DNA from: CAZIKB01 sp964539665
GTDB lineage: Bacteria; Zhuqueibacterota; Zhuqueibacteria; Oceanimicrobiales; Oceanimicrobiaceae
Assembly: GCA_964539665.1 (NCBI GenBank)
Contig: CAZIKB010000034.1
Span: 1-51,335, forward strand
Length of the DNA: 51,335 nt
Reading direction: 5' to 3'
The stretch's first letter is position 1; the number at the start of each line of letters is the position of its first letter. The notes under the pieces are model-generated. The model did not search any database. It saw only the letters and a list, made by a program, of their open reading frames with translations, and had not been told where the DNA came from. A program made the position numbers and the translations under genes. This document shows, piece after piece, positions 8,449 through 17,972 of the stretch.

Positions 8449-8601
8449 AAATATATTGGGACTGCAATCCACGCAATAAATTATTAATTAATATAAATTT
8501 AAAGATTTTTTGGAGTTAGCAAATTGAAATTGGAAATCGTGAATGCCATGTAATAGTTACACGACAATCTCTTCAGAATTCACCTTAGTCTGCTGAGAGC
8601 A

Positions 8602-8702
8602 AAGGGGTTGGATAAAAAATTGTATTTACTAAAATCTCATAAGCCATAATTTATCATATTGTATAACAATTAAAATTTACAACGTATATTATCCAATCCC
8701 TT
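8602..8702. promoter_or_regulatory. Inverted repeat upstream of the sigma-54 promoter, possible activator site
   Basis: Arms AAGGGGTTGGATA (8602-8614) and TATCCAATCCCTT (8690-8702) are inverted copies matching at 12 of 13 positions. They lie about 155-270 bp upstream of the -24 element, a usual distance for enhancer-like sites of NtrC-type activators. They are otherwise unexplained. Confidence 0.35.
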
Positions 8703-8851
8703 GAATCATCCTTTTTTTGCAAAAGTTCTTTGACTTTTAAATTTTTTTTTAACTTCAAACTTTAGTCACTTTCAACTCTGCGCTTTAGCTCAATAGCGTA
8801 AATATGCTTATTGCAAAATAAAATGGGTTTGATTGTTATATAATTGACGAT

Positions 8852-10231
8852 TTATTCAATTTCGTTTTCGAGATAAAATTTATTTAATTTATTGTGCATT
8901 GTTTTCAAACTAATTCCCAATAACTGAGCAGCCTGAGTTTTGTTGTTTTTGGTTATTTTAAGTGTTTTAAAAATGACCTCTTTTTCGATTTCGTGTAATG
9001 TTTTTCCTATAATAACGCTTTCTGCATCTGAGCCTTCTCTTGATTTCGGTCGAAAAATATTTTGAGGTAAATGTTTTATTTGGATAGTATTTTCCGTACA
9101 AAGAATAACAGCTCTTTCCACCATATTTTTAAGCTCTCTGACATTGCCAGGCCATTTATATTTTCTTAGAATTTCGAGACAATCTGCTGAAAATTTCTTG
9201 ATATTTTTATTGTATCGTTGATTATATTGCTTTAAAAATTCATTGATCAAATGCAGCAAATCGCTCATCCTTTCTCTCAATGGCGGTAGTTCCATTTCCA
9301 TGACACTTAATCGATAATACAGATCATCCCGTAACGTACCATCATTGAGAGCCTTTTGAATATCGCGATTTGTCGCAGCAATTACTCGGACGTCCACGGT
9401 TATTTCTTTTGTGCCGCCTAATCTCCGGAAACGATGTTCTTCTAAAGCTCTAAGTATCTTTGCTTGCGTATCAGCAGGCATTTCACCTATTTCATCCAGA
9501 AATAAAGTGCCGGTATTGGACATTTCAAAGCAGCCGGCTTTTTCATTGAGCGCACCGGTAAATGCGCCCTTTTCATGACCAAACAATTCGTTTTCCAATA
9601 TTTCTCTGGGAAAAGCAGAACAATTAACTGCTGTGAACGGGCCCCTGGCACGGCTGCTTTTGTTATGAATGGCACGGGCAACCAGCTCTTTGCCGGTACC
9701 ACTCTCACCGGTTATTAAAACACTGGCAGTCGTATCAGCTACAGCATCTATAAATTTATAAATCTCCTGCATTTTTTCAGCCTGTCCGACCATATCTTCG
9801 TAATGCGTCAATCGCTTGATGGTTTCCTCAAGCTTTTTATTAGCCAAAACCAGTGACTGATGTTCAAGCGCTTTTGGGATAATTGTGCGTAAACGGTGCG
9901 GTTTAACTGGTTTAGTTAGATAATCATAAGCGCCGGCTTTCATTGCGTCAACTGCGGTTGATATTGAACCCTGCCCCGTTATAATGATAACTTCAGTCAT
10001 TAACTTCTTTTTCTTAACTTTTTCTAATACCTGCAAACCATTTAATCCTGGTATCATTAGATCCACTAACACCAGATTAAATGACTGCTCCTGAAGTAAG
10101 TCAAAAGCTTTTTTCCCATCATCAACAGCAGTGGTTTCATACCCTTCTAAATTTAACAATTCAGAAAGCCCGGAAGTAATAGAGGCTTCATCATCCGCGA
10201 TCAAAATTTTGAATTGAGAGTTGTCGTTCAT
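8852..10231 (-). CDS. NtrC-family sigma-54-dependent response regulator
   Basis: 459 residues in the classic three-domain order. The receiver domain (1-~120) has phosphoacceptor D57, T85 and K107. The AAA+ domain (about 145-375) has Walker A 'GESGTGKE' at 175-182, the sigma-54 contact loop GAFTGA at 222-227, and Walker B 'LFLDEIGE'. A C-terminal Fis-type helix-turn-helix ends with 'KTQAAQLLGISLKTMHNKL'. It should be a phosphorylation-controlled activator of sigma-54 promoters. It is separated from the histidine kinase gene by only 20 bases, so the two form a two-component pair. The only good sigma-54 promoter nearby is at 8433-8448, which makes the operon 8390-5779 the likely target (inference). 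Confidence 0.93.
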   Translation of the reverse strand: MNDNSQFKILIADDEASITSGLSELLNLEGYETTAVDDGKKAFDLLQEQSFNLVLVDLMIPGLNGLQVLEKVKKKKLMTEVIIITGQGSISTAVDAMKAGAYDYLTKPVKPHRLRTIIPKALEHQSLVLANKKLEETIKRLTHYEDMVGQAEKMQEIYKFIDAVADTTASVLITGESGTGKELVARAIHNKSSRARGPFTAVNCSAFPREILENELFGHEKGAFTGALNEKAGCFEMSNTGTLFLDEIGEMPADTQAKILRALEEHRFRRLGGTKEITVDVRVIAATNRDIQKALNDGTLRDDLYYRLSVMEMELPPLRERMSDLLHLINEFLKQYNQRYNKNIKKFSADCLEILRKYKWPGNVRELKNMVERAVILCTENTIQIKHLPQNIFRPKSREGSDAESVIIGKTLHEIEKEVIFKTLKITKNNKTQAAQLLGISLKTMHNKLNKFYLENEIE

Positions 10232-10251
10232 TTAATAATAAAATTATAGAA

Positions 10252-11703
10252 TTAGAAAGCTGGAAATGATAGAGTTACTTGTGTTCCTTTGTCCAATTTA
10301 CTGTCTAATAGCACCTGGCCGCCGTTTACTTCAATAATTCGTTTAGTAACTGGTAAACCCAGGCCGGAACCATTCTTTTTGGTTGTGTAGTACAAATCAA
10401 ATATTTTCTTTAAATTTTCCCTGGAGATTCCCGCACCTGTGTCTTTAACTGCAACTAATATTTTTTTCTTTTTAGTATAGGTGCGAATGTTAATTTTTCC
10501 ACCCTGGCTTGTTGCATAAATCGCATTGATTATTATATTTGAGAGTGCTTGTTGAAATTGACCCCTATCAACGTTTACAGGGCGTAATCCTCTGCTTAAT
10601 CTCGATTCTATTCGAATTTTCGAATTTTCCGCCTGAGCAGCCACTGTTCGACAGGCCTCTTTTATGATTTCATTAATTTGTATTTTTTCTCTTTGTGGTT
10701 TTCCTGGACGGACGTAACTTAAAAAACCTTGAATTACCTCTTGCAGATGTTCAGTCTCGTTTTCAAGTATATCAACATGTTTCAGCGTAGTCTCTTTGGA
10801 TTGTTGTTTATTGATTTTTGTCTTTAAAACATCGAGATTGATGCCCAGTGCATGAAGTGGATTTTTTATCTCATGAGACATAATGTCTAAAAATCGAGAA
10901 AATGTTCTCAGCTCTTTTTGAATTACATTTTGTCGATGGACTGCTTTGCGCTGCACACTATCCAATTGTTCTAATCTGTTTAATGCCTGATTCACTTTTT
11001 TATAAATATCAGCATACTCATCATCTTTTTTCCATTTTAACCGAAAACCATATTTTCTTTTGTCAATTATGGACATGGCTTTTTCAATTTGCTTTATCGG
11101 TGAATTCAATGTTTTTGCACCAATAATAGACAAAATAAAAACAGTAACTAATCCTGCAAAACCAATTAAATAAAACTTAATCTTCAGATTTTGTAAAACA
11201 GCCCCGAGTGTCCCCAATTTCGAATTAATTCTTATTACACTCAAATATTTATTTGACGGCGTCACGGGCCAAGCTGCATCGAATAGACCTGCTTCCCCCA
11301 TTTTTGTTAATTTGAATTTCAAGTCCTTTCCAGGAACAGAATCGTCAATAAGTACTTCTTTTGGATAAGTAGTTTCTGTAAGTACAGGATTCAGAGAAAA
11401 GAATATTATGCCGTCTGGATTGACTAATAATACATTATCAACGATTTTCAGTTTATCCAATTCCTGTAATAGCAACTGCCGAAGTTTTATATCCTGCGAT
11501 TCAGACAGTCCATTTGTTAAATCGAATCCTTTCAGTCCGGAGTTAATAATTGGTTTAAAATGTGAGACTAAAAAGATTGCTGAGTTTTCTGCGAATTTAT
11601 CTAAAGAAGAATGAAATCCCCAAAAAGAAACGTAAACGGTAATACCGAATATAATTACAAGAAATAAAATTGAAAGGATAAGCAGTTTATGAAAAATTTT
11701 CAT
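10252..11703 (-). CDS. Membrane sensor histidine kinase
   Basis: About 483 residues. Two membrane segments (about 5-27 and 177-197) flank a ~150-residue periplasmic sensor region. A HAMP-like linker follows ('LNSPIKQIEKAMSIID'). The dimerisation/H-box is 'IMSHEIKNPLHAL' with phosphoacceptor His about 277. The ATPase domain has N-box 'NIIINAIYAT', G1 'DTGAGIS' and G2 'GSGLGLPV'. A TTG at 11709 gives the longest frame. The ATG two codons later (11703) is preferred, although neither has a strong ribosome-binding site. It precedes and is co-oriented with the NtrC-type regulator, its probable partner. The signal sensed is unknown. Confidence 0.92.
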   Translation of the reverse strand: MKIFHKLLILSILFLVIIFGITVYVSFWGFHSSLDKFAENSAIFLVSHFKPIINSGLKGFDLTNGLSESQDIKLRQLLLQELDKLKIVDNVLLVNPDGIIFFSLNPVLTETTYPKEVLIDDSVPGKDLKFKLTKMGEAGLFDAAWPVTPSNKYLSVIRINSKLGTLGAVLQNLKIKFYLIGFAGLVTVFILSIIGAKTLNSPIKQIEKAMSIIDKRKYGFRLKWKKDDEYADIYKKVNQALNRLEQLDSVQRKAVHRQNVIQKELRTFSRFLDIMSHEIKNPLHALGINLDVLKTKINKQQSKETTLKHVDILENETEHLQEVIQGFLSYVRPGKPQREKIQINEIIKEACRTVAAQAENSKIRIESRLSRGLRPVNVDRGQFQQALSNIIINAIYATSQGGKINIRTYTKKKKILVAVKDTGAGISRENLKKIFDLYYTTKKNGSGLGLPVTKRIIEVNGGQVLLDSKLDKGTQVTLSFPAF

Positions 11704-11764
11704 TAACAAACTTTCGACTAAGATTCAGGAAAAATTGGATTAATTTTGATTGGCAATGCAGTTA

Positions 11765-13072
11765 CTATTCGCAACCGCAATCTATAATTATAAGTTCAGT
11801 CTGAGGTTCGCCTATCAGCTCAGCACCTGCATTTGTAACAACAACATCCTCCTCCAGTGCAATATGAATTTCTATTCCTGTCCTTGGATCCGGAGTGTAT
11901 AGTATTGGCTCCACAGCATAAACCTGATTAATTTCTAAAGAAAAAAATACAGTATTCCCGTAGCGCTCTTGCCAGTCCGGGCCCAATTGCGCGCCCACGT
12001 CATGAACCTTTAGGCCAATAGCATGTCCGGAACCATGTGGATAGCCCTCGAATCCGGCATTCATTATAACCTGTCGCCCAACTTTATCAATGTCATTGCC
12101 GGCGACTCCTGGTTTAATCGCGGCAATACAAGCCTGGTTGGCCTTGAACGTAACTTCCCATAAATGCAGAATTTCTGCAGGAGGTTCGTCTTCCCGCGGT
12201 TTTAGAACATAGGCTGTTCGTTGTATGTCAGCCGCGTAGCCTTCATACCGGGCGCCAAAATCAATGCGTATCAAATCACCGGCTTCTATACTACGGTCAG
12301 TTGGCTCTGAATGTCCACGGACTGGTCCAACAACGATACTCAAAAATGCTACATCCATCCCCATCTCTTTTGTACGGCGGGTCATGAATTTGCCAAGATC
12401 GTTTTCTGTGGTCACACCAATTTCAATTTGCTCAGCAGTTAAAGCTTCTTTAATAATCTTCTGAGTTGCGATAACAGCCGTTTTGAGAGCGGCAATTTCC
12501 ATTGGCAGTTTTTTACCAATTAAAGAAACAACTAATCGTTCCGCTGATACAAATCTCTTCGAATAGGTATCTCCCAAAGTTTCTTCCAGATATTTTCGCA
12601 TGCCAACGGTTAAGCCATCAGCAATTGTAACGTCTCTCGAGTAATTAATTGCAATTTTATTTGGATTTAACTTTTCAACCCAGTCTTTCAAATAAGGTTT
12701 GACTCCTTCGGTTTTATATGAAATGACCTGATCATACAATCCAGTAGCCTCAATTGGAGATGTGTCATAGCTCGCTGCAATAGCGATTTTCTTATACTCA
12801 CCATTTTTTAGGGAGAAAATAAACGCCCCACGGGCAACAATGTGTTTGATTCCGATTGTGGGAAGAATCGGGTCTTCAGAATTTTCACGCGTAAAAACCA
12901 ACCACATGTCCACGTTTTGTTCCTGCATGATTTCGGGTAAAAGCTGGTTAATGCGTTCGTGTTGAATAGTTGTATGATCAACTTTTGGATTGTCCATTAT
13001 TATGCCTGATAGAGCTACACCGTTAATACTTAAAATGATCCAGATAATACTCGTTCTTAAAATTCGAATCAT
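11765..13072 (-). CDS. M24-family metallopeptidase (Xaa-Pro aminopeptidase-like), probably exported
   Basis: 435 residues. The N-terminus has a hydrophobic segment (about 5-22) resembling a signal peptide. A creatinase/prolidase N-terminal domain precedes the pita-bread M24 domain. The five metal ligands are visible in order: Asp in 'IRIDFGA', Asp in 'AADIQRT', His in 'HGSGHAIGL', Glu in 'AVEPIL' and Glu in 'ALEEDVV'. The ATG has a perfect GGAGGAGG ribosome-binding site about 5 bases upstream. The family removes N-terminal residues preceding proline or cleaves X-Pro dipeptides. It is co-oriented with the two-component genes but separated by about 60 bases. Confidence 0.9.
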   Translation of the reverse strand: MIRILRTSIIWIILSINGVALSGIIMDNPKVDHTTIQHERINQLLPEIMQEQNVDMWLVFTRENSEDPILPTIGIKHIVARGAFIFSLKNGEYKKIAIAASYDTSPIEATGLYDQVISYKTEGVKPYLKDWVEKLNPNKIAINYSRDVTIADGLTVGMRKYLEETLGDTYSKRFVSAERLVVSLIGKKLPMEIAALKTAVIATQKIIKEALTAEQIEIGVTTENDLGKFMTRRTKEMGMDVAFLSIVVGPVRGHSEPTDRSIEAGDLIRIDFGARYEGYAADIQRTAYVLKPREDEPPAEILHLWEVTFKANQACIAAIKPGVAGNDIDKVGRQVIMNAGFEGYPHGSGHAIGLKVHDVGAQLGPDWQERYGNTVFFSLEINQVYAVEPILYTPDPRTGIEIHIALEEDVVVTNAGAELIGEPQTELIIIDCGCE

Positions 13073-13345
13073 GCTACCTCCTCCTATTTGATAAGATTTA
13101 AAATAACATGTAAGAAGTAAAATGTCAAGGGAAAATAGTGTTTCTTTTTAATATGTCAGTGATGGCGGGGATGCTAAGCAAAACATGGTTCGAGCCTGTT
13201 CACCATGAAGTCTTTTTCATAGGAACTAATTATTTTCATACTGAAATAAATCAAATCACCGTCAGAGATTATAATATTTCGTTGAATTATTACTTGCTTT
13301 TAAATACCTTAAAGATTAATTTTAAAGACATTTAAAACAATACCA

Positions 13346-15205
13346 ATGAATAATACAAATAAAAATTATCGTCTAATCCTATACGACGCGCCCTCCATTT
13401 GTAAAAGTACCCAGGCAATTCAACTAATAGCACAGTATTTTCCACAAGACAAACATAAGACTATTCAAGCCATGAAAAGAAAGCGCATTTTCATAATTGA
13501 AAATCTGGCTCAATCCGAAGCTGAAACCTGTGCGCAGGAATTGCGCGCCATGCAGGTTCAAGTCGACGTGGAAGTTATGGGTATTGAAACTGAGCAAAAA
13601 GAATGGCTCCTCGCGGAAGGCAGTAAGTGGGTTAAACGAGGACTTATTTTTGCAAGTACTCTGAACAACATCTTAGGCCATTACGGAATTGCTGAGAAAA
13701 TCGAATTAACCCCAAGACCGCAAAAAGCAAAAGATCCAATGGCGCTGATAAAAACGATTTTATATATCGGTGCCACTCTTATTGGGCTGGGTATCATTTT
13801 ATTCTTTGCAGCTAACTGGGACAATATTTCGCCATCAGCAAAAATTATTGGGGCCACATTACTTACCCTGGGATTTTTACATGCAGGTTATTATTTCAAA
13901 TTTGGCCCAACGCTAAAACGGAATCTATCGCATGCCTTTTTCTTTCTGGCATCTTTTGGTATTGGCGCAACAATCCTTCTCATTGGTCAAATTTATCATG
14001 TGCAGGCGGGCTCATATACCCTGCCGCTGCTCTGGGGAATTTTAATTCTACCCATTCCATTTTTCATGAAGGTCAACCCTGTCTTATTTTTATCCGGAGG
14101 ACTCTGGCTGCTCAGCCATTTTAATTATCAAAATGACCATAATACTTTTTTCTGGCTTTATCCGATTTTACTACTTGGCATTCTTTTGCCAATTAGTTTA
14201 AAAGCAGAAAAGAAAAACTTGTTCTTTTTTAATATTGGCTGTATGATGGCTTCCTGTTTTATGGCGACTTATGTGAGTGCGCATTGGGGGAATCTTATAT
14301 ACGCCGGCAGCTTTTTCGGTTTGTACTTTTTACAGCGAAAACAACTCTTCCAGGTTCTGGCACTGCTGACTTTAGCCATGTGGAACCTTTCACTATTGAG
14401 CTTATATGAGACTTTTACAGGTGTACTCTATTTACTCCCTGTTGGTTATTTCTTTTGGTATGCTTTTAAGAACAAAGCCCAGAATTTTATGCTTCTAAAC
14501 TTGTTTAATACACTTTACTGGCTATTTATTTTATTTCATCAAATCAGGAAAAGAATCGATTTACCATCGCCCGAAGTTACAGACATCATCCTGTTTTTAC
14601 TGGCCGGGTGTTTATTACTTTTTAGTGTGGGAAAGCGCATACAATCAAACAAAGCCTGGCAGCAACTTTCACAACATTTGAAGATCGGCAGTTTAATTAC
14701 CGGGTTATTTTTAGTCTATGTGCTGTCATTCCGATTCTACACTGGACAAAATCAAATGGTCGTTTCGCCTGTCTACCTCAGCGCGATCCTTTTATTTTTA
14801 GTTGCCGGCCTGACATTTTTTATCCTGAAATATATTCAGCAAGCACAAAAGAAATCTCAGCAAAAGGGTGAAATGGTCGGCGTGTTTTTAGTCAGCCTGA
14901 GTATCGCCACAGCGCTGCTGATTCCAGCGAATCATTTCTGGCATGTTTTGATGTTCAATCTGATTCTTTTTATATCTGCTTTTATGCTTATGCTGAAAGG
15001 ATATCAGGATAAACTTTTAGCGCTCTATAACAGCGGGGTAGCCCTGTTTGTGATTTTGATCGTAACCCGCTATTTTGACACGTTGTGGAGACTTATGCCG
15101 CGATCTCTCTTTTTTATTTGTGGAGGAATTTTTCTTATGCTCTGGGCTTTTTTCCTCGACAAAAAAAGAAGAGATATCATACAATCATTAAGGGGATTGG
15201 ATTAA
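13346..15205 (+). CDS. DUF2157 polytopic membrane protein
   Basis: 619 residues. The first ~125 residues are soluble and include a stretch resembling a short regulatory domain ('CKSTQAIQLIAQYFPQD'). The DUF2157 signature follows: 'GLGIILFFAANWDNISPSAKI' at about 145-165. The rest is a long series of hydrophobic segments (more than ten membrane helices). The biochemical function of the family is not established. It is followed 97 bases later by the GDYXXLXY gene, its usual partner. The start has only a weak ribosome-binding site. Confidence 0.8.
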   Translation: MNNTNKNYRLILYDAPSICKSTQAIQLIAQYFPQDKHKTIQAMKRKRIFIIENLAQSEAETCAQELRAMQVQVDVEVMGIETEQKEWLLAEGSKWVKRGLIFASTLNNILGHYGIAEKIELTPRPQKAKDPMALIKTILYIGATLIGLGIILFFAANWDNISPSAKIIGATLLTLGFLHAGYYFKFGPTLKRNLSHAFFFLASFGIGATILLIGQIYHVQAGSYTLPLLWGILILPIPFFMKVNPVLFLSGGLWLLSHFNYQNDHNTFFWLYPILLLGILLPISLKAEKKNLFFFNIGCMMASCFMATYVSAHWGNLIYAGSFFGLYFLQRKQLFQVLALLTLAMWNLSLLSLYETFTGVLYLLPVGYFFWYAFKNKAQNFMLLNLFNTLYWLFILFHQIRKRIDLPSPEVTDIILFLLAGCLLLFSVGKRIQSNKAWQQLSQHLKIGSLITGLFLVYVLSFRFYTGQNQMVVSPVYLSAILLFLVAGLTFFILKYIQQAQKKSQQKGEMVGVFLVSLSIATALLIPANHFWHVLMFNLILFISAFMLMLKGYQDKLLALYNSGVALFVILIVTRYFDTLWRLMPRSLFFICGGIFLMLWAFFLDKKRRDIIQSLRGLD

Positions 15206-15302
15206 CTACATTACACATCTGATCTTTCAGGAATATTGATTATTACATGAATAAAATTTATGAGTATGTTATTTTATCCCATCCCCTAAAGGGATCAAAA
15301 GA

Positions 15303-15821
15303 ATGAAATTAGCCCCTAAAATAGGTTTATGGATCACCACAATTATCTGGGTTGGCGTCATCGCTGGATTGTGGGGAAACAATCATTATCAACTTACACA
15401 CGGGAAAAAGATACAGCTAAAAACCATACCCGTAGATCCGAGAGATTTATTTCGTGGAGATTATGTGACTTTGCGCTACGAAATTTCTTCATTAAATCTG
15501 GATAGCCTCGGTCAAAGCGAACAGTACTTCACGAACAATTCCACAGTATTTGTCAGTTTAACGGAAAAAGATGGTTTCTGGCACGCGATTCAAGTTCATG
15601 ATGAAATGCCAGAAGATGGTATTTTCATTCGGGGCCGGGTGATCCAGGGCTCTCAAAATACCATTGCCATAAAATACGGAATTGAATCCTATTTTGTACC
15701 AGAGGGAAAAGGCAGAGACATCGAAGATCAGTACTCACAAGGAAATCTTGCGGTTTCGGTTGCTGTCAGTCCGTATGGGAAAGGATATATATCGGGATTA
15801 AAAGTAAGCGTTGAAAAATAA
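15303..15821 (+). CDS. GDYXXLXY family membrane-anchored protein
   Basis: 172 residues. One N-terminal membrane segment (about 9-25) precedes an extracytoplasmic domain. The name-giving motif is seen as 'FRGDYVTLRYE' at about 50-60, with 'VDPRDLF' just before it. Family members are typically encoded next to DUF2157 proteins, as here, and may form a complex with them (family knowledge plus inference). ATG at 15303 follows AAAGGGATC. The exact role is unknown. Confidence 0.82.
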   Translation: MKLAPKIGLWITTIIWVGVIAGLWGNNHYQLTHGKKIQLKTIPVDPRDLFRGDYVTLRYEISSLNLDSLGQSEQYFTNNSTVFVSLTEKDGFWHAIQVHDEMPEDGIFIRGRVIQGSQNTIAIKYGIESYFVPEGKGRDIEDQYSQGNLAVSVAVSPYGKGYISGLKVSVEK

Positions 15822-15951
15822 CAGTGAAGAATTGCACTAATACAAAATTTTATTGCTTAATTTGTCTAATCTCAGTATTATTAATTATGAAACCCAAATA
15901 TTTACAAGCCTTACTAAACGACTTGTAAGATGCAGACATACTGTTACATAT

Positions 15952-15984
15952 AAAAAAAGTGCCGGTTTTCACTGACACTTTTTT
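15952..15984. terminator. Probable bidirectional rho-independent terminator
   Basis: AAAAAAAGTG and CACTTTTTT flank a short loop between the convergent GDYXXLXY and hemL genes. The hairpin carries an A-run on one side and a T-run on the other, so it could serve either strand. It lies 130 bases past the plus-strand gene. Confidence 0.45.
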
Positions 15985-16344
15985 CCTTAATGAACTGAAG
16001 GTGCTATTTGAATTTTTTAATTTTTTACAATTCCCAAAACGTGCCCAATATCCATGTTCTTCCTGGCTTCCAATAGTGAGCCAAATTGTTAATCACATAT
16101 TTACAAGAATTATACCAAAAATTCATTAATTGTAATCCAATAACAGTTTGATTAAATATCAATTAAACCATGCCTACTTGCAGCATCTAAAGTTCAAATA
16201 ATTAATAAGATAATAAGATTCATTGTAACCAATATAAACTGGTCTTAGAATTTTTTTTAAATATCGATTTTAAACTACCAATATTTATTTTTCAAATTGA
16301 AACACATCTCTTTTCATGGTGAAAACAGACACCTAATTTGAGAA

Positions 16345-16362
16345 ATGATCAAACCTGATCAT
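16345..16362 (-). terminator. Hairpin just downstream of hemL
   Basis: Perfect stem ATGATCA / TGATCAT with a 4-base loop, 28 bases past the hemL stop on the minus strand. Only a weak T-rich stretch follows, so termination strength is uncertain. Nothing else is seen in 15985-16344. Confidence 0.4.
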
Positions 16363-16390
16363 CGAAGGAAAATCCTGGTATTGAAGAAAC

Positions 16391-17674
16391 TTATACAACT
16401 TTCAAGGCCTCATAAGTTGAGTCAATTGTTTGAGCAATATCCTTTTCTGTATGCGCCAGAGATACAAATGCTGCTTCAAACTGAGACGGAGCAAAATAAC
16501 ACCCGCTGTTTAACATTTTATGAAAATATTTTGTGTATCTTTTTGTGTCGGCCATTTTAGCGCTTTTAAAATCCGACACTGTTTCATTAGTAAAAAACAT
16601 CCCCATCATAGAACCAATCCGGGTTTGGAACACAGGTATATCTTTGCCCTCAGCCGCTTCTTTCATGCCGATTGCAAGGTTCTGAGAAAGTTTCTCCAAT
16701 TTCTCATAAACACCTGGCTGCTTTAAGATTTTTAAGGTTTCCAAACCAGCCGTCATTGCAACTGGATTACCCGCCAGCGTACCAGCCTGGTAAACGGGTC
16801 CCGTTGGCGCTATGAGCTCCATTATTTCTTTTCTTCCTCCATAAGCTCCTACTGGAAAGCCGCCGCCAATTATTTTGCCCAGGCAGGTCAGGTCGGGCGA
16901 AATGTTATACAATTGCTGAGCGCCCCCATAAGCTACACGAAATCCAGTGATTATCTCATCAAAAATTAACAACGAATTATTTGTCCGGGTAATCTCTCGC
17001 AACCCTTCAAGAAAATCCGGTTGCGGCGGCACAACTCCCATATTACCCGCGATCGGCTCGACAATGATTGCCGCAATCTCATCAGGATATTTTTCAAAGA
17101 AATGTTTCACAGAATCTAAGTCGTTATATTGTGCAACCAGGGTATCTTCTACAGCCGCCTTTGGCACACCCGGACTGTCTGGGAGTCCCAGTGTTGTAAC
17201 ACCGGAACCGGCCTGCACAAGCAGCATGTCTGCGTGGCCGTGATAACAGCCTTCAAATTTAATTATTTTATCACGCCTGGAATAAGCCCGGGCTAAACGA
17301 ATAGCGCTCATAGTGGATTCAGTGCCAGAATTTACAAAACGTACCATTTCGATTGATGGTACAGCTTCTACTACCAAACTTGCAAGCTCCATTTCAACCT
17401 CGGTCGGCGCCCCGTAACTTGTACCTTTTATCAGGGCTTTGCGCACGGCTTCTGTCACCAGAGGATGAGCGTGTCCTAAAATCATCGGTCCCCATGAACA
17501 GACATAGTCTATGAAACGATTGCCATCGGCATCATAAAGATGAGAGCCAATTGCGTGAGAAATAAACGGCGGTGTACCGCCTACTGCTTTGTATGCACGA
17601 ACCGGACTGCTCACCCCGCCCGGAAGTAGATTCTGGGCTTGTTTAAAAAGATCTTCAGATTTATCGAAATTCAA
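16391..17674 (-). CDS. hemL: Glutamate-1-semialdehyde 2,1-aminomutase
   Basis: 427 residues, the normal length. It converts glutamate-1-semialdehyde to 5-aminolevulinate, the second step of the C5 pathway, using PLP. The PLP lysine is K267 in 'CLGKIIGGGFP'. 'NSGTESTMSAIRLAR' (116-130) and 'FDEIITGFR' (238-246) are characteristic. The start codon is TTG at 17674, chosen because AGGAGG lies 7 bases upstream and no better start exists. It is the last gene of the nine-gene heme cluster, 298 bases behind hemB; the gap may hold a separate promoter. Together with hemA it shows that 5-ALA is made from glutamyl-tRNA rather than by ALA synthase. Confidence 0.96.
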   Translation of the reverse strand: MNFDKSEDLFKQAQNLLPGGVSSPVRAYKAVGGTPPFISHAIGSHLYDADGNRFIDYVCSWGPMILGHAHPLVTEAVRKALIKGTSYGAPTEVEMELASLVVEAVPSIEMVRFVNSGTESTMSAIRLARAYSRRDKIIKFEGCYHGHADMLLVQAGSGVTTLGLPDSPGVPKAAVEDTLVAQYNDLDSVKHFFEKYPDEIAAIIVEPIAGNMGVVPPQPDFLEGLREITRTNNSLLIFDEIITGFRVAYGGAQQLYNISPDLTCLGKIIGGGFPVGAYGGRKEIMELIAPTGPVYQAGTLAGNPVAMTAGLETLKILKQPGVYEKLEKLSQNLAIGMKEAAEGKDIPVFQTRIGSMMGMFFTNETVSDFKSAKMADTKRYTKYFHKMLNSGCYFAPSQFEAAFVSLAHTEKDIAQTIDSTYEALKVV

Positions 17675-17972
17675 TTTATTCCTCCTGATTCTTGTTTTCT
17701 GTATGTAAACTGAACATACTATATAATAAATTAACCGTTACAAAAAAAGCAGTATTTTCTCACCAAAGAAAAATTTAGACCAAATCCCATACTTATCTGC
17801 TTTAGACTTCTGCATAACGGCGGACTCTCTGACTATTTAAAATTAAAAGACGAAAGAACTCGATTTCGTTATTACGGGAAGAATTTCGCTGGAGCTCCTC
17901 TTCATCTCTTTCTCAGTTGAATCTCTTTCCTGGTGTTTTGACAAACAATACTGTCAGCGCCCAACCCGACTT

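Noticed and set aside
13138..13335. 65-codon ORF upstream of the DUF2157 gene
   Set aside because: AT-rich spacer, no ribosome-binding site, no recognisable protein.
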